A DNA stretch of 64,000 nt from Flavobacteriales bacterium (GCA_029262875.1 JAJCYO010000055.1:26011-90010), one strand, 5' to 3'; counted from the stretch's first letter, positions 25,506 to 35,419 are shown. Numbers and translations: made by a program. The notes: generated from the letters alone by a model not told the origin.

Positions 25506-26004
25506 AAACCTTCTCTCCTTTCGTTACCCACTTTCCCCATGACTTGTCATAAGCATGAATTTTTTGAGTCTCATTTCCATCATTATCATAAACAGGATAT
25601 CCTTTGTTTTTCCATTCAAAAATTCCACCATGTAAATTCATTACTTTTTTAAACCCTGCTTTTTTTAATTTTTCACCAACCTTCTCGCTTCTATACCCTA
25701 CCGAGCAATAAACAACAATTGTTGTTGATTTATCAACGCCTTCTGTCTTTGGCATCTTAAAATAATCATAACCAACGTGTTTCGCGCCTTTTATGTGGCT
25801 TACATCATACTCCTTTTTTTCTCGAGCATCCAAAATCAATAATGGTGTTTTGGTGTTTTCTACTTTTTTAAGATTCTCAGCAGAAATTAGAGGAATCGTT
25901 TTAGAAATAATTTCATTTTTCAGTTTTTCAAACGAATCATAGTCTTGAGCAAAAGAGCCTAAGCCTAATGCTAAAAAGAGTAATAGTAAAAACTGTTTTT
26001 TCAT
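25498..26004 (-). CDS. Exported rhodanese-like protein
   Basis: A 168-residue protein with an N-terminal signal peptide (about 1-19, GLGSFAQ), so it acts in the periplasm or envelope. The rhodanese domain spans about 45-155, with LLILDAREKKEYDVSHIKG and the active-site loop CSVGYRS starting at Cys100, a six-residue loop typical of sulfurtransferases. It sits 10 bases after arsS and overlaps the TIGR04282 gene. Rhodaneses recur in arsS clusters; a role in sulfur or arsenic chemistry is suggested only by that context. Confidence 0.86.
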   Translation of the reverse strand: MKKQFLLLLFLALGLGSFAQDYDSFEKLKNEIISKTIPLISAENLKKVENTKTPLLILDAREKKEYDVSHIKGAKHVGYDYFKMPKTEGVDKSTTIVVYCSVGYRSEKVGEKLKKAGFKKVMNLHGGIFEWKNKGYPVYDNDGNETQKIHAYDKSWGKWVTKGEKVYE

Positions 26005-26014
26005 TCTTCTTGTT

Positions 26015-27043
26015 TTAAGCTATGCTCCCCTGGCAACTCGATCCCGCTCCCGCTGTACAGCCATAGCAATGTTGTCCTACAATAATGTTCCTGTTTTTTA
26101 ATTGTTCATTATTGTAGTCTTTAATGTGCTGACAAGGTGAAGCAACCCCCAGCTTTAACATTTGATTAAAATCACAATCAAATAGCTTGCCATCCCAACC
26201 GACAGAAATTGTATTTCTACACATTACATTTTCAGCCGCAATTGGATTGTATGACTCAATGAGCTTGTTCATGTATTCTTCATACCTGTCAACTTTTAAT
26301 AAGAAATCTAAAAAACGACTGATTGGCAAATTGGTTATGGTAAACAATCGATTAAACTCAATATCAAACAATTCCTTTAGCTCCCTTTTATAATCTAACT
26401 CTAACGCCTTTTGTTCTGGGGGTAAAGATGCCCCTCCTGGGTTAAAAACTAACTCCAGCTCCAGCCCTGTTCCTTCTTTTCCATATCCCAATTCGTTTAA
26501 GCGTTGCAATGCTTGAATAGACCTTTTAAAAACTCCATTCCCTCTTTGCTTATCCACATTATCCTTTGTATAACAAGGCATAGATGAAATGACAGTTACA
26601 TTATTTTCCTTATAAAACTGAGGAATATCTAAGTAGTTTTTGTAGGTAAGAATTGTCAAGTTACTTCGTACAATAACTTTTTTCCCTAATTGAGCTAACT
26701 CCGCAACAAACCATCTAAAGTTAGGGTTCATTTCTGGCGCGCCTCCTGTTAAATCAACTGTATGGATGTTTGTATTTTTTGCCACATCCAAACATTGTTG
26801 AAGTACTTTTTTTGTCATTATCTCCGTACGATCAGGACCAGCGTCAACATGGCAATGCTCACAAACCTGATTACATAGCTTCCCTAAGTTTAGTTGAAGA
26901 ATTTCTATTTCAGTAGGTTTTAAAGGAAATAGCTCAATATTGTTGAGTTTCTCAGAAAATTTTACTGCTGAAGTATTTTCTAATGTTTTTACCTGAAATG
27001 CCGCATCAGTTAATTTGTTCTTCTGTTTTTGTAACGTCTCCAT
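26015..27043 (-). CDS. arsS: Arsenosugar biosynthesis radical SAM protein ArsS
   Basis: A 342-residue radical SAM enzyme. The cluster motif CxxxCxxC is at Cys57, Cys61 and Cys64 (LCNQVCEHCHVDAGPDR), with VDLTGGAPEMNPNFRW after it. The C-terminal third is Cys-rich (VMCRNTISVGWDGKLFDCDF, then CYGCTAGAGSSCQ), matching the ArsS/TIGR04167 family. ArsS joins a 5-deoxyadenosyl group to dimethylarsenite, the first step to oxo-arsenosugars. Some relatives carry selenocysteine; this one does not. It is the first gene of a four-gene operon. The partner methyltransferase ArsM is not in the window. Confidence 0.9.
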   Translation of the reverse strand: METLQKQKNKLTDAAFQVKTLENTSAVKFSEKLNNIELFPLKPTEIEILQLNLGKLCNQVCEHCHVDAGPDRTEIMTKKVLQQCLDVAKNTNIHTVDLTGGAPEMNPNFRWFVAELAQLGKKVIVRSNLTILTYKNYLDIPQFYKENNVTVISSMPCYTKDNVDKQRGNGVFKRSIQALQRLNELGYGKEGTGLELELVFNPGGASLPPEQKALELDYKRELKELFDIEFNRLFTITNLPISRFLDFLLKVDRYEEYMNKLIESYNPIAAENVMCRNTISVGWDGKLFDCDFNQMLKLGVASPCQHIKDYNNEQLKNRNIIVGQHCYGCTAGAGSSCQGSIA

Positions 27044-27206
27044 TAGTCTCCTGGTAATATAGAAAATGCTAAATTCTGATTTTAGTTTGTTTTATTTTGT
27101 CTTTACTCTGACTATGTTTCATCTTGTTTTTTGCCATCAATAAATACCCATATGTCTTATTGCGATAATATCGCCTTCTTTTTCTTAAAAAACCTGAATT
27201 ATGTCA

Positions 27207-27236
27207 TTGATTCATTCACAACAATTTTTACATTTG
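27207..27236 (+). promoter_or_regulatory. sdhCAB promoter (consensus Bacteroidota type)
   Basis: TTG at 27207-27209, a 19-base spacer, then TACATTTG at 27229-27236: a full match to the TTG-N17..23-TAnnTTTG promoter known in Flavobacterium and Bacteroides. It lies 36 bases before the sdhC start. Confidence 0.75.
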
Positions 27237-27271
27237 TGAATCTTTTTATTATTAAATAAACGACCGATATT

Positions 27272-27940
27272 ATGAGTAAAGGATTTTCAAAGTCTTCTGT
27301 TGGAAGGAAAGTGCTAATGGCTTTATCAGGTTTTTTCTTGATTTCTTTTTTACTGCTCCATTTTGTAATTAACTTTTTATCTGTTTTTGATGCAGACCTC
27401 TTTAATGTAGCTTCTCATTTTATGGGAACAAACTGGATAATTCAATTCATTATGCAGCCTGTTTTACTCTTTGGTGTATTGTTCCATTTGATTATGGGTA
27501 TTTATTTAGAGCTAAAAAATAGAGCTGCAAGACCTATAAAGTACGCCATGAATAAACCAAGTGAGAATGCTTCTTGGATAAGTAGAAATATGGTGATTAC
27601 AGGGGTAATGGTTTTGCTTTTTTTAGGGTTACACTTTTATGATTTTTGGGTTCCTGAAATTGTTGACAAATTTGTTGATGGGATATGGGATCAACCAACA
27701 AAATATTTCACGCATTTGGTTCATAAGTTTGAAGATCCTGTGAGGGTTGGGATTTATTGCTTATCGTTTGTGTTTTTGGGGTTACATTTATTACATGGCT
27801 TTCAATCTGCTTTTCAATCTGCAGGGTTCAACCACAACAAGTACACTCCTTTAATTAAAAAACTTGGTAATTTATTCGCTATTGTTATCTCTCTGGGATT
27901 TATATTCATAGCTGTTTTTCACCATTTTAATTCTCATTAA
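27272..27940 (+). CDS. sdhC: Succinate dehydrogenase cytochrome b subunit
   Basis: A 222-residue integral membrane protein with five hydrophobic helices (about 18-38, 60-80, 105-125, 160-180, 200-220), the layout of the diheme cytochrome b of B-type succinate:quinone oxidoreductases (TIGR02046 family). His residues fall in or near helices as heme ligands ([32 protein letters not shown]). It anchors SdhA and SdhB and passes electrons to menaquinone. First gene of sdhCAB, 17 bases before sdhA. Confidence 0.95.
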   Translation: MSKGFSKSSVGRKVLMALSGFFLISFLLLHFVINFLSVFDADLFNVASHFMGTNWIIQFIMQPVLLFGVLFHLIMGIYLELKNRAARPIKYAMNKPSENASWISRNMVITGVMVLLFLGLHFYDFWVPEIVDKFVDGIWDQPTKYFTHLVHKFEDPVRVGIYCLSFVFLGLHLLHGFQSAFQSAGFNHNKYTPLIKKLGNLFAIVISLGFIFIAVFHHFNSH

Positions 27941-27957
27941 TCTTTTATCCTTTAGAT

Positions 27958-29973
27958 ATGTCAACATTAGATTCAAAAATTCCAGAAGGTCCTATTAAAG
28001 ATAAATGGACAAAGCATAAAAACGACATAAACGTTGTTAATCCCGCTAACAAAAGACTCATTGATGTTATTGTTGTAGGAACTGGCTTGGCTGGTGGAGC
28101 TGCTGCAGCATCCTTGGCTGAAATGGGTTACGCAGTTAAAGCTTTTGCCTATCAGGACTCCCCACGTAGGGCTCACTCTATTGCCGCACAAGGAGGAATT
28201 AATGCTGCTAAAAACTATCAAAATGACGGGGATTCTACTTATCGATTATTTTATGATACGGTAAAAGGGGGGGATTACAGGTCGAGAGAAGCAAACGTTT
28301 ATCGCTTAGCTGAAGTTTCAGGAAACATTATTGATCAATGTGTTGCTCAAGGCGTTCCTTTTGCCCGTGAATATGGAGGTTTATTAGACAACCGTTCTTT
28401 TGGGGGGGTTTTAGTTTCAAGAACTTTTTACGCCAAGGGGCAAACGGGTCAACAATTACTATTAGGTGCTTATTCAGCAATGAACCGACAAATCGGTAAA
28501 GGAAAAATAACCATGTACAATCGACATGAAATGATGGATGTGGTGATTGTTGACGGAAAAGCAAGGGGAATTATTGCGCGAAATATGATTACAGGAGAAA
28601 TTGAAAAGCATTCTGCTCATGCTGTGGTTATTGCTTCTGGTGGTTATGGAAATGTTTTCTTTTTATCAACGAATGCTATGGGTTCTAACGCAAGTGCTGC
28701 ATGGAAAATTCACAAAAAAGGAGCTTTTTTCGCTAACCCATGTTACACGCAAATTCACCCAACCTGTATTCCAAGGTCTGGTGACTTTCAATCGAAACTA
28801 ACCTTAATGTCTGAGTCATTAAGAAATGATGGAAGAATATGGGTGCCAAAGAACATGGATGATGTTAAGGCAATTAGAGACGGGAAAAAGAAACCTACAG
28901 ATTTAAGTGAAGAAGAAAGGGATTATTATTTGGAAAGAAGGTATCCTGCTTTTGGAAATTTAGTTCCTAGGGACGTTGCTTCTCGAGCTGCAAAAGAAAG
29001 GTGTGATGCTGGCTTTGGGGTAAATGCTACTGGAGAGGCCGTCTATTTAGATTTTAAATCTGCCATCAACAGGTATGGAAATGAAAAAGCACACGTTTTA
29101 GGCATTCATAACCCAAGTGGTGCAAAAGTCACGGAATTAGGAGAGGCTGTTATCGAAGAAAAATATGGAAACCTTTTCCAAATGTATGAAAAGATTGTTG
29201 CTGAAAACCCATATAAAACACCAATGATGATATACCCTGCGGTACACTATACTATGGGTGGTATTTGGTGTGATTATAACTTAATGACAACCATCCCGGG
29301 TTGCTATGCTGCTGGTGAAGCTAACTTCTCAGATCATGGCGCAAACAGATTAGGCGCTTCTGCATTAATGCAAGGATTAGCAGATGGTTACTTTGTATTG
29401 CCTTATACTATTGGTGATTACTTAGCTGATGATATTAGAACCGGAACTATTTCTACAGATTCTTCTGAGTTTAATGACGCAGCAAAAGAAGTTGCTGACA
29501 GGTTAGAAAAGCTAATCAGCATTAAAGGAACTAAGTCGGTTGACTCTTTCCATAAGAGATTAGGAGAGGTGATGTGGAATAAGGTTGGAATGGCTCGTAA
29601 TGCTAAAGGCTTAACAGAGGCAATGGATGAGATTAAGCAAATCCGTGAAGATTTTTGGAAAGATGTTCGCATTCCTGGGGGAGTGAATGAGCTAAACCCC
29701 GAGTTGGAAAAAGCGGGAAGGGTTGCGGATTTCTTGGAGTTGGGAGAACTTTTTGCTAAAGATGCCTTACAAAGAGAAGAATCTTGTGGTGGTCATTTTA
29801 GAGAGGAATCTGTTGAGGAAGATGGTTTACAAAAAGGCGAAGCCAAAAGAAACGATAAAGATTTTACTCATGTTGCTGCATGGGAGTACAAAGGAGACCC
29901 AAGAGAAGCGGTAATGCACAAAGAAGAATTAGAATTTAACGACATAGAACTTAAACAACGTTCTTACAAGTAA
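27958..29973 (+). CDS. sdhA: Succinate dehydrogenase / fumarate reductase flavoprotein subunit
   Basis: A 671-residue catalytic subunit that oxidises succinate to fumarate on the cytoplasmic face. FAD-binding [19 protein letters not shown] is at about 39-57; His73 in [10 protein letters not shown] is the expected covalent FAD attachment site. Further landmarks are HPTCIP, the long [12 protein letters not shown] segment and [12 protein letters not shown] (active-site region). Length and order fit the Bacteroidota B-type enzyme. Ten bases separate it from sdhB. Confidence 0.97.
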   Translation: MSTLDSKIPEGPIKDKWTKHKNDINVVNPANKRLIDVIVVGTGLAGGAAAASLAEMGYAVKAFAYQDSPRRAHSIAAQGGINAAKNYQNDGDSTYRLFYDTVKGGDYRSREANVYRLAEVSGNIIDQCVAQGVPFAREYGGLLDNRSFGGVLVSRTFYAKGQTGQQLLLGAYSAMNRQIGKGKITMYNRHEMMDVVIVDGKARGIIARNMITGEIEKHSAHAVVIASGGYGNVFFLSTNAMGSNASAAWKIHKKGAFFANPCYTQIHPTCIPRSGDFQSKLTLMSESLRNDGRIWVPKNMDDVKAIRDGKKKPTDLSEEERDYYLERRYPAFGNLVPRDVASRAAKERCDAGFGVNATGEAVYLDFKSAINRYGNEKAHVLGIHNPSGAKVTELGEAVIEEKYGNLFQMYEKIVAENPYKTPMMIYPAVHYTMGGIWCDYNLMTTIPGCYAAGEANFSDHGANRLGASALMQGLADGYFVLPYTIGDYLADDIRTGTISTDSSEFNDAAKEVADRLEKLISIKGTKSVDSFHKRLGEVMWNKVGMARNAKGLTEAMDEIKQIREDFWKDVRIPGGVNELNPELEKAGRVADFLELGELFAKDALQREESCGGHFREESVEEDGLQKGEAKRNDKDFTHVAAWEYKGDPREAVMHKEELEFNDIELKQRSYK

Positions 29974-29983
29974 TACAAAGACT

Positions 29984-30733
29984 ATGGATCTTACATTAAA
30001 AGTTTGGAGACAAAAAAATAAAGAAGACAAGGGTGGAATAGAAACATATCCTATAAAAGGAATTTCTGAACATGCTTCTTTTTTAGAAATGCTGGATGTG
30101 TTAAACGAGCAATTGATAAGCGAGGGTAAAGAACCTGTTGCTTTTGACCACGACTGTAGAGAAGGTATTTGTGGAACGTGTTCTCTATACATTAATGGGG
30201 AAGCTCATGGTCCTGATAGAAAGGTAACCACCTGTCAACTGCACATGCGTATGTTTAAAGATGGTGAAACCGTATACATTGAGCCATGGAGGTCTAAATC
30301 AATGCCTGTAATTAAGGATTTAATTGTTGATAGAACTGCTTTTGAAAGAATACAACAAGCCGGTGGTTTTATTTCGGTAAACACATCAGGAAACACACAA
30401 GATGCTAATGCTCTACCAATTGCCAAGCCCATGGCTGACAAGGCAATGGATGCCGCAACATGTATTGGCTGCGGTGCGTGTGTGGCTACTTGTAAAAACT
30501 CTTCCGCCATGTTATTTGTCGCTGCAAAGGTTTCTCAATATTCTTATTTACCTCAAGGTCAGATTGAACGAAAAGAAAGGGTTCTTAATATGGTTGAACA
30601 AATGGATAAAGAAGGTTTTGGAAATTGCACCAACACTGGGGCTTGTGAAGTTGAATGTCCAAAAGGAATTTCCTTGGAATTTATTGCTCGAATGAATAAA
30701 GAGTATCTGGGAGCATCTATTGTTTCAGAGTAA
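29984..30733 (+). CDS. sdhB: Succinate dehydrogenase / fumarate reductase iron-sulfur subunit
   Basis: A 249-residue iron-sulfur protein. The [2Fe-2S] ligands are in [13 protein letters not shown] with a later TTCQLHM; the [4Fe-4S] motif is [11 protein letters not shown]; the third cluster uses [14 protein letters not shown]. It links the flavin of SdhA to the cytochrome b subunit. Last gene of sdhCAB; a terminator follows 24 bases downstream. Confidence 0.97.
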   Translation: MDLTLKVWRQKNKEDKGGIETYPIKGISEHASFLEMLDVLNEQLISEGKEPVAFDHDCREGICGTCSLYINGEAHGPDRKVTTCQLHMRMFKDGETVYIEPWRSKSMPVIKDLIVDRTAFERIQQAGGFISVNTSGNTQDANALPIAKPMADKAMDAATCIGCGACVATCKNSSAMLFVAAKVSQYSYLPQGQIERKERVLNMVEQMDKEGFGNCTNTGACEVECPKGISLEFIARMNKEYLGASIVSE

Positions 30734-30757
30734 AGCTAATGTTTTATATAATTAAAG

Positions 30758-30785
30758 AAAGCCTTAATTTCTCAAGGCTTTTTTT
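30758..30785 (+). terminator. Terminator after sdhCAB
   Basis: An 8-base perfect stem AAAGCCTT/AAGGCTTT (30758-30765 with 30774-30781), 8-base loop, followed by a run of T. Confidence 0.88.
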
Positions 30786-30828
30786 ATTGTTTGTCTGCCT
30801 GATGACGGCATAAATTATATCATATGTT

Positions 30829-30836
30829 TATATTTG
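30829..30836 (+). promoter_or_regulatory. -7 box directly before the cytochrome-like lipoprotein
   Basis: TATATTTG, exact to TAnnTTTG, ending 5 bases before the ATG at 30842. It lies inside a longer possible frame from 30824, so the later ATG is preferred and the mRNA may be almost leaderless. Confidence 0.42.
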
Positions 30837-30841
30837 GCTCT

Positions 30842-31192
30842 ATGGACTTTTTAAAACCACTGTTAGTTATTTTTTCTTTCATTGTCTTTTTTGCTTGTAG
30901 CAAAGATGATGACGAAGTTACAACTACAACATGTGATGGGTCAAATCTAACCTACAACTCTGGGGTCTCAGCAATCATTAATTCTAACTGCAATGCTTCT
31001 GGTTGCCACAACAGCGGCTCCCAACATGGTGACTTCACAACTTACTCTGGGTTACAGGGGGTTACAACCAATGGTGCTTTTAACAGCCGGGTTATTGTTC
31101 TTCAGGACATGCCTCAGGGATCAGCCGTTCTAACCCAAAGTCAATTAAATAAACTCAAATGCTGGGTTGACAATGGTTTTCCCGAAAACTAA
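30842..31192 (+). CDS. Small lipoprotein with cytochrome c-like CX4CH motif
   Basis: A 116-residue lipoprotein: hydrophobic signal and lipobox Cys19 (VFFACSKDDD). The mature part has INSNCNASGCHNS, a C-x4-C-H arrangement resembling a widened heme c attachment site, and a downstream Met-Pro (LQDMPQG) that could be the distal heme ligand. Similar short Bacteroidota lipoproteins are labelled cytochrome c-like. Heme binding is unproven. It follows sdhCAB but is separated by a terminator and has its own -7 box. An ATG at 30824 would add 6 residues. Confidence 0.7.
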   Translation: MDFLKPLLVIFSFIVFFACSKDDDEVTTTTCDGSNLTYNSGVSAIINSNCNASGCHNSGSQHGDFTTYSGLQGVTTNGAFNSRVIVLQDMPQGSAVLTQSQLNKLKCWVDNGFPEN

Positions 31193-31209
31193 ACCCCTTA
31201 TCTATTTCT

Positions 31210-31572
31210 ATGAAAACAACATTAATCCTTGGCGCGAGCCCAAATCCAGAAAGATATGCTAATAAGGCAACCTTAATGTTATCAGAAAAGGGTCATGAAG
31301 TTTTTCCGGTTGGTCTGAGAGAAGGGCTAATTGGTGAACATGAGATATTAACAAATACGCCCGTTGTTAAAAATGTTGACACGGTAACACTTTATCTTGG
31401 GCCAAAAAATCAGCCCCAATATTATGATTACATCTTGAAACAAATTCATCCAAATCGTATTATTTTTAATCCAGGAACAGAAAACGAAGAGTTGGTAAAA
31501 CTTGCTCAAGCTCAAGGAATAGAAACAGAAATAGCCTGTACTTTGGTCTTATTATCAATTGGTAATTATTAA
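31210..31572 (+). CDS. CoA-binding domain protein (YccU-like)
   Basis: A 120-residue Rossmann-fold protein of the CoA_binding_2 family. It begins TLILGASPNPERYANKA (nucleotide loop) and continues with GHEVFPVGL, VDTVTLYLGP and IIFNPGTENEEL, the normal order for YccU-like proteins. These bind CoA; the cellular role is not established. Cytoplasmic. It follows the small lipoprotein by 17 bases and may share its transcript. Confidence 0.85.
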   Translation: MKTTLILGASPNPERYANKATLMLSEKGHEVFPVGLREGLIGEHEILTNTPVVKNVDTVTLYLGPKNQPQYYDYILKQIHPNRIIFNPGTENEELVKLAQAQGIETEIACTLVLLSIGNY

Positions 31573-31610
31573 TTATATTTAACCTATCATTTAACCTAAC
31601 TATTTTTACC

Positions 31611-34202
31611 ATGAAAAAAAACAACCTTTTTAAACTCCTGGGTCTGCTTCTTGTTGGCTCTTTATTTTTAGCTTCTAACACTCTTTCTGCTCAAAAGAAA
31701 AAGAAAGGGAAAAAGACTCCGGTAGCTACAGAGAAAGCAAAAAAAGATAAAGATGCCCCAAAGAAAATTTCTGAAGTCACTAAAAAATGTAAAAAAATTG
31801 ATGGCTTGTTTACCCTCTATCAAGACACAACAACCGGATCTATTAAGATGGTTATTAGTGAAAAACAAATTGGTAGTGAATACATCTATTTTAGCCAGAT
31901 AGCGAATGGTGTTGTAGAGGTTGGTGCTTTCAGAGGGTCTTATAGAGGTTCAAAAGTGTTTAAAATTGAAAAGTACTTTAATAAAATAGAGTTTGTTACT
32001 CAAAATACCTCGTCCTATTTTGACCCCAACAGTGCACTTTCAAAATCTTCTGGAGCAAACTTAAGCGAAGGAATTATGGCGAGCTTAAAAATAGAAGGAA
32101 TTGACAAGGAGAAAGGGCTTTACTTAATCAATGCCGACAATTTATTTTTGAAAGAAACATTCTCTCAAATTAAACCTCCAAAATACCCGAAACAATCGCC
32201 AATGGCTTTTTCTTTGGGGAATTTAAATAAAGAAAAGACAAAGGTTGGAGCTATAAGAAATTATCCCGAAAACACTGACCTGGCAATTGAGTATGTTTAC
32301 TCAAAAGGAAGTGTCTTAAATGGAGGTTCAAGGGCTGTTTCTGATGGAAGAAATGTAAGCATAAAGGTTTATCATAGCTTAATTAAACTGCCTGAAAATG
32401 ATTACAAAATATTAATTGATGACCCTCGTGTTGGTTATTTCACCACACAGGTAACAGACATGACATCAACAGGCTCTGTCCCTTATCGTGATTTGGTTCA
32501 TCGGTGGAATTTAAAGAAAAAAGACCCTAATGCTGCAATCTCCGAGCCTGTTGAGCCCATTGTTTGGTGGATGGAAAATTCAACACCGAAAGAATGGAGA
32601 GAGACCATAAAAAATGGTGTTTTACAATGGAATAAGGCATTTGAAAAAGCCGGTTTTAAAAACGCGATGGTAGTGAAAATGCAACCAGATGATGCCGATT
32701 GGGATGCAGGAGACATTCGCTACAATGTATTAAGGTGGACCTCATCCCCTCGGGCTCCTTTTGGTGGGTATGGACCAAGTTTTGTAAACCCTAAAACGGG
32801 GCAAATTTTGGGTGCTGACATTATGTTAGAATATGTTCATTTTACCAATAGGGTGATGTATGATAAAATTTTTGACTTGGCAGCAAGTGTTGAAGAATTT
32901 GAGCCTCCTTTGTTTAAAAAGGACAATCAAGTAACATGCTCATCAGGGCATTTAATGCATGAAAATACCATGTTTGGAAATGCTGTTTTAGCTGTGGAAG
33001 GAGCTTCAGATTTAGAAATGAAAAGAATGAAAGAAGAGGCCATGATTGCTTTGATTATGCATGAAGTTGGTCATACGTTGGGGTTAAACCACAACATGAA
33101 GGCAAGCCAATTATTTTCTCCTGAACAATTAGCTGATGCAGCATTCATAAAAGGAAAATGCTTAACCGGATCCGTAATGGATTATGCAGCCATTAACCTT
33201 ACCAAAGACAGAAGCAAGCAAGGGCAGTATTCTGATGTTGCTGTAGGGCCTTATGATGTTTGGGCTATTCAGTTTGGGTACACCTCTTTTAAATCTGAAA
33301 AGGAAAAGAATGCATTGCTTGCCCAATCTACAAAGCCTGAATTAATTTTCGGTAATGATGCAGATGATATGCGCTCTCCTGGAAAAGCAATTGATCCAAG
33401 AGTAATGACAGGCGATTTGTCTAATGATCAAATTACTTATTCAAACAATATTTTTGAACTGGTTAACACAATGATGAAAGATGTGAAACCAAAGTTTTCT
33501 AAAGAAGGAGAGTCTTATCAAGAGCTTAGAAGGGTGTATTATATTTTAAGCGGACAAAAAGCTCGGGCAGCAGATGTGACTTCTCGTTTTATTGGAGGGG
33601 TATATGTTGACAGGGCTATGGTTGGTCAAAAAGGAGAAACAAAACCATATACTCCGGTTAGTTTAGAGGATCAAAAAAGAGCAATGAAAACATTGTCAAC
33701 ACATGTTTTTGCTCCAAACGCTTTTGATGCTCCGAATGATTTATTCAATTATTTAGCCATGCAAAGAAGGGGTTATGGCTTTTTCAGTGGACCAGAGGAC
33801 CCAAAAATACATTACCAGGTTTTGATGTATCAAACGAGGGTTTTAGGGCATATTCTTCATGCAAATACAGTACAAAGAATTGTTGACTCTGAGTTGTATG
33901 GCAATAAATATTCTCTTTCCTCAATGATGACGGATTTAAACAATGCCATTTTTAAGGCAGATATTGCTGGTAGTGTTAATTCTTTTAGGCAAAACCTTCA
34001 GATTAGATATACCAAAAAACTGATTTCAATGGTTGTTGGCCCAAGAAGCAAAAGCTATATCTCTAATGCTCGTTCAATGGCCATATATAACCTAAAAGAA
34101 ATTCAGAAAATGGCAAGCAATGGCAGCGGAAATGTTTCCACCAAAGCACATAAGGCACACTTGAAAACATTAATTAACAACGCTTTAAAAGAAGTTAAGT
34201 AG
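31611..34202 (+). CDS. Exported zinc-dependent metalloprotease (DUF5117/DUF5118)
   Basis: An 863-residue secreted metallopeptidase. A signal peptide covers about 1-28 (NTLSAQ), followed by a Lys-rich linker and a DUF5118-like segment, then a DUF5117-like domain. The metzincin zinc site HEVGHTLGLNH is at residues 484-494 (ligands His484, His488, His494; catalytic Glu485), with SVMDYA at the Met-turn. Family members act in the periplasm or outside the cell on unknown proteins. The next gene starts inside its stop codon (TAGTG), so the two are translationally coupled. Confidence 0.88.
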   Translation: MKKNNLFKLLGLLLVGSLFLASNTLSAQKKKKGKKTPVATEKAKKDKDAPKKISEVTKKCKKIDGLFTLYQDTTTGSIKMVISEKQIGSEYIYFSQIANGVVEVGAFRGSYRGSKVFKIEKYFNKIEFVTQNTSSYFDPNSALSKSSGANLSEGIMASLKIEGIDKEKGLYLINADNLFLKETFSQIKPPKYPKQSPMAFSLGNLNKEKTKVGAIRNYPENTDLAIEYVYSKGSVLNGGSRAVSDGRNVSIKVYHSLIKLPENDYKILIDDPRVGYFTTQVTDMTSTGSVPYRDLVHRWNLKKKDPNAAISEPVEPIVWWMENSTPKEWRETIKNGVLQWNKAFEKAGFKNAMVVKMQPDDADWDAGDIRYNVLRWTSSPRAPFGGYGPSFVNPKTGQILGADIMLEYVHFTNRVMYDKIFDLAASVEEFEPPLFKKDNQVTCSSGHLMHENTMFGNAVLAVEGASDLEMKRMKEEAMIALIMHEVGHTLGLNHNMKASQLFSPEQLADAAFIKGKCLTGSVMDYAAINLTKDRSKQGQYSDVAVGPYDVWAIQFGYTSFKSEKEKNALLAQSTKPELIFGNDADDMRSPGKAIDPRVMTGDLSNDQITYSNNIFELVNTMMKDVKPKFSKEGESYQELRRVYYILSGQKARAADVTSRFIGGVYVDRAMVGQKGETKPYTPVSLEDQKRAMKTLSTHVFAPNAFDAPNDLFNYLAMQRRGYGFFSGPEDPKIHYQVLMYQTRVLGHILHANTVQRIVDSELYGNKYSLSSMMTDLNNAIFKADIAGSVNSFRQNLQIRYTKKLISMVVGPRSKSYISNARSMAIYNLKEIQKMASNGSGNVSTKAHKAHLKTLINNALKEVK

Positions 34203-34954
34203 TGGCTAAAACCGTTTTTATTACTGGGGCAACTTCTGGGTTTGGAAAAGCTACCGCCCTGTTGTTCGCTCAAAATGGTCATGATATTATCATTACAGGA
34301 AGAAGAAAAGAGCGCTTAGAAAGTCTTGCTAAAGAAATAAAAACCAAATACAGCACAAGTGTTTTACCGTTGTGTTTTGATGTTAGGAATAACGATGCTG
34401 TGGTCTCTGCCATTCATAGCCTTCCCAATAAGCACGTTGATATTTTAGTCAACAACGCAGGTCTGGCAAGTGGGTTAAACAAAATTCAAAATGGCTCCTT
34501 GGATGATTGGGAAAAAATGATAGACACAAACATTAAGGGGTTGCTTCATGTTTCTAAAGCGATTATGCCCTTAATGATTGACAATCAAAAGGGACATATT
34601 ATTAACATTGGATCTACAGCAGGAAAAGAAGTTTACCAAAATGGAAATGTTTACTGTGCAACCAAACATGCTGTTGATGCCATCTCTAAATCCATGCGAA
34701 TAGATTTATTAGAGCACGGCATAAAAGTGTCTCAGATCTGTCCTGGAGCAGCAGAAACTGAGTTTTCTGAGGTTCGTTTACATGGAGATGTTGAAAAAGC
34801 AAAAAAAGTTTATACTGGTTATGAGCCAATGTCTGCTGGAGATATTGCTTCAATAATTTATTACATAAGTTCACTTCCTGAGAACCTTTGCATAAATGAC
34901 TTAGTTGTAACCTCTTTAGCCCAAGCTAATAGCCTTTATATTAACCGAAAATAA
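34202..34954 (+). CDS. Short-chain dehydrogenase/reductase (YdfG-like)
   Basis: A 250-residue SDR. The NADP-binding TGATSGFGKA is at the N-terminus, NNAG at about residue 85, Ser in NIGSTAGKEV and the catalytic YCATK. The pattern AAETEFSEVR late in the protein resembles YdfG/serine 3-dehydrogenase-type SDRs (3-hydroxy acid oxidation). Start is GTG, sharing its first base with the TAG of the protease gene. Cytoplasmic; substrate uncertain. Confidence 0.9.
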   Translation: MAKTVFITGATSGFGKATALLFAQNGHDIIITGRRKERLESLAKEIKTKYSTSVLPLCFDVRNNDAVVSAIHSLPNKHVDILVNNAGLASGLNKIQNGSLDDWEKMIDTNIKGLLHVSKAIMPLMIDNQKGHIINIGSTAGKEVYQNGNVYCATKHAVDAISKSMRIDLLEHGIKVSQICPGAAETEFSEVRLHGDVEKAKKVYTGYEPMSAGDIASIIYYISSLPENLCINDLVVTSLAQANSLYINRK

Positions 34955-34960
34955 CCTGTC

Positions 34961-35419
34961 ATGAATAAATTGTTTATTGTTTTAATTCCTTTACTGTTTG
35001 CTGTAGCGAGTTCGTCAGCTCAAAAAATGGATAATAAAAAGTTAGAAAAAATATTAAATGTTGTTTCCGATAGTACCCAAGGAGAGCTTGGTTATTGGCA
35101 ATTTAAATATTTTGACCGCTATTTTTTATTAATAACTGATGAGAAAAATAATAGAATGAGAATTGTCTCTCCGATTGTGGAAGAAGAAAAATTAGATGAA
35201 GAATACTATAAAAAATGCTTAGAAGCTAATTACCACACCGCTTTAGATGTAAAGTATGCTCTATCGGATGGTTTGCTTTGGTCTGTTTTTATTCACCCTC
35301 TAAAAGAACTTTCAGAAAGCCAGGTTAAAGATGCGATCGCTCAGGTATATTCTGCTGCTGCAACGTTTGGTTACTCCTATACAAGCACAGAGCTTGTTTT
35401 TGGAAAATCATCAAACTAA
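34961..35419 (+). CDS. Exported YbjN/type III chaperone-like protein
   Basis: A 152-residue protein with a signal peptide (about 1-20, VASSSAQ). The mature region (LEKILNVVSDSTQG, FLLITDEKNNRMRIVSPI, CLEANYHTALDVKYAL, LWSVFIHPLKELSE) has the spacing of the YbjN / type III secretion chaperone-like fold, but export makes a chaperone role in secretion unlikely. Function unknown. It follows the SDR gene by 6 bases and its 3' end overlaps the convergent response regulator by 9 bases. Confidence 0.6.
   Translation: MNKLFIVLIPLLFAVASSSAQKMDNKKLEKILNVVSDSTQGELGYWQFKYFDRYFLLITDEKNNRMRIVSPIVEEEKLDEEYYKKCLEANYHTALDVKYALSDGLLWSVFIHPLKELSESQVKDAIAQVYSAAATFGYSYTSTELVFGKSSN

Noticed and set aside
31579..31596. 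Repeated TTAACC before the metalloprotease gene
   Set aside because: Pitch is 12 bases, only one pair, and the gene has no phosphate link; probably chance.
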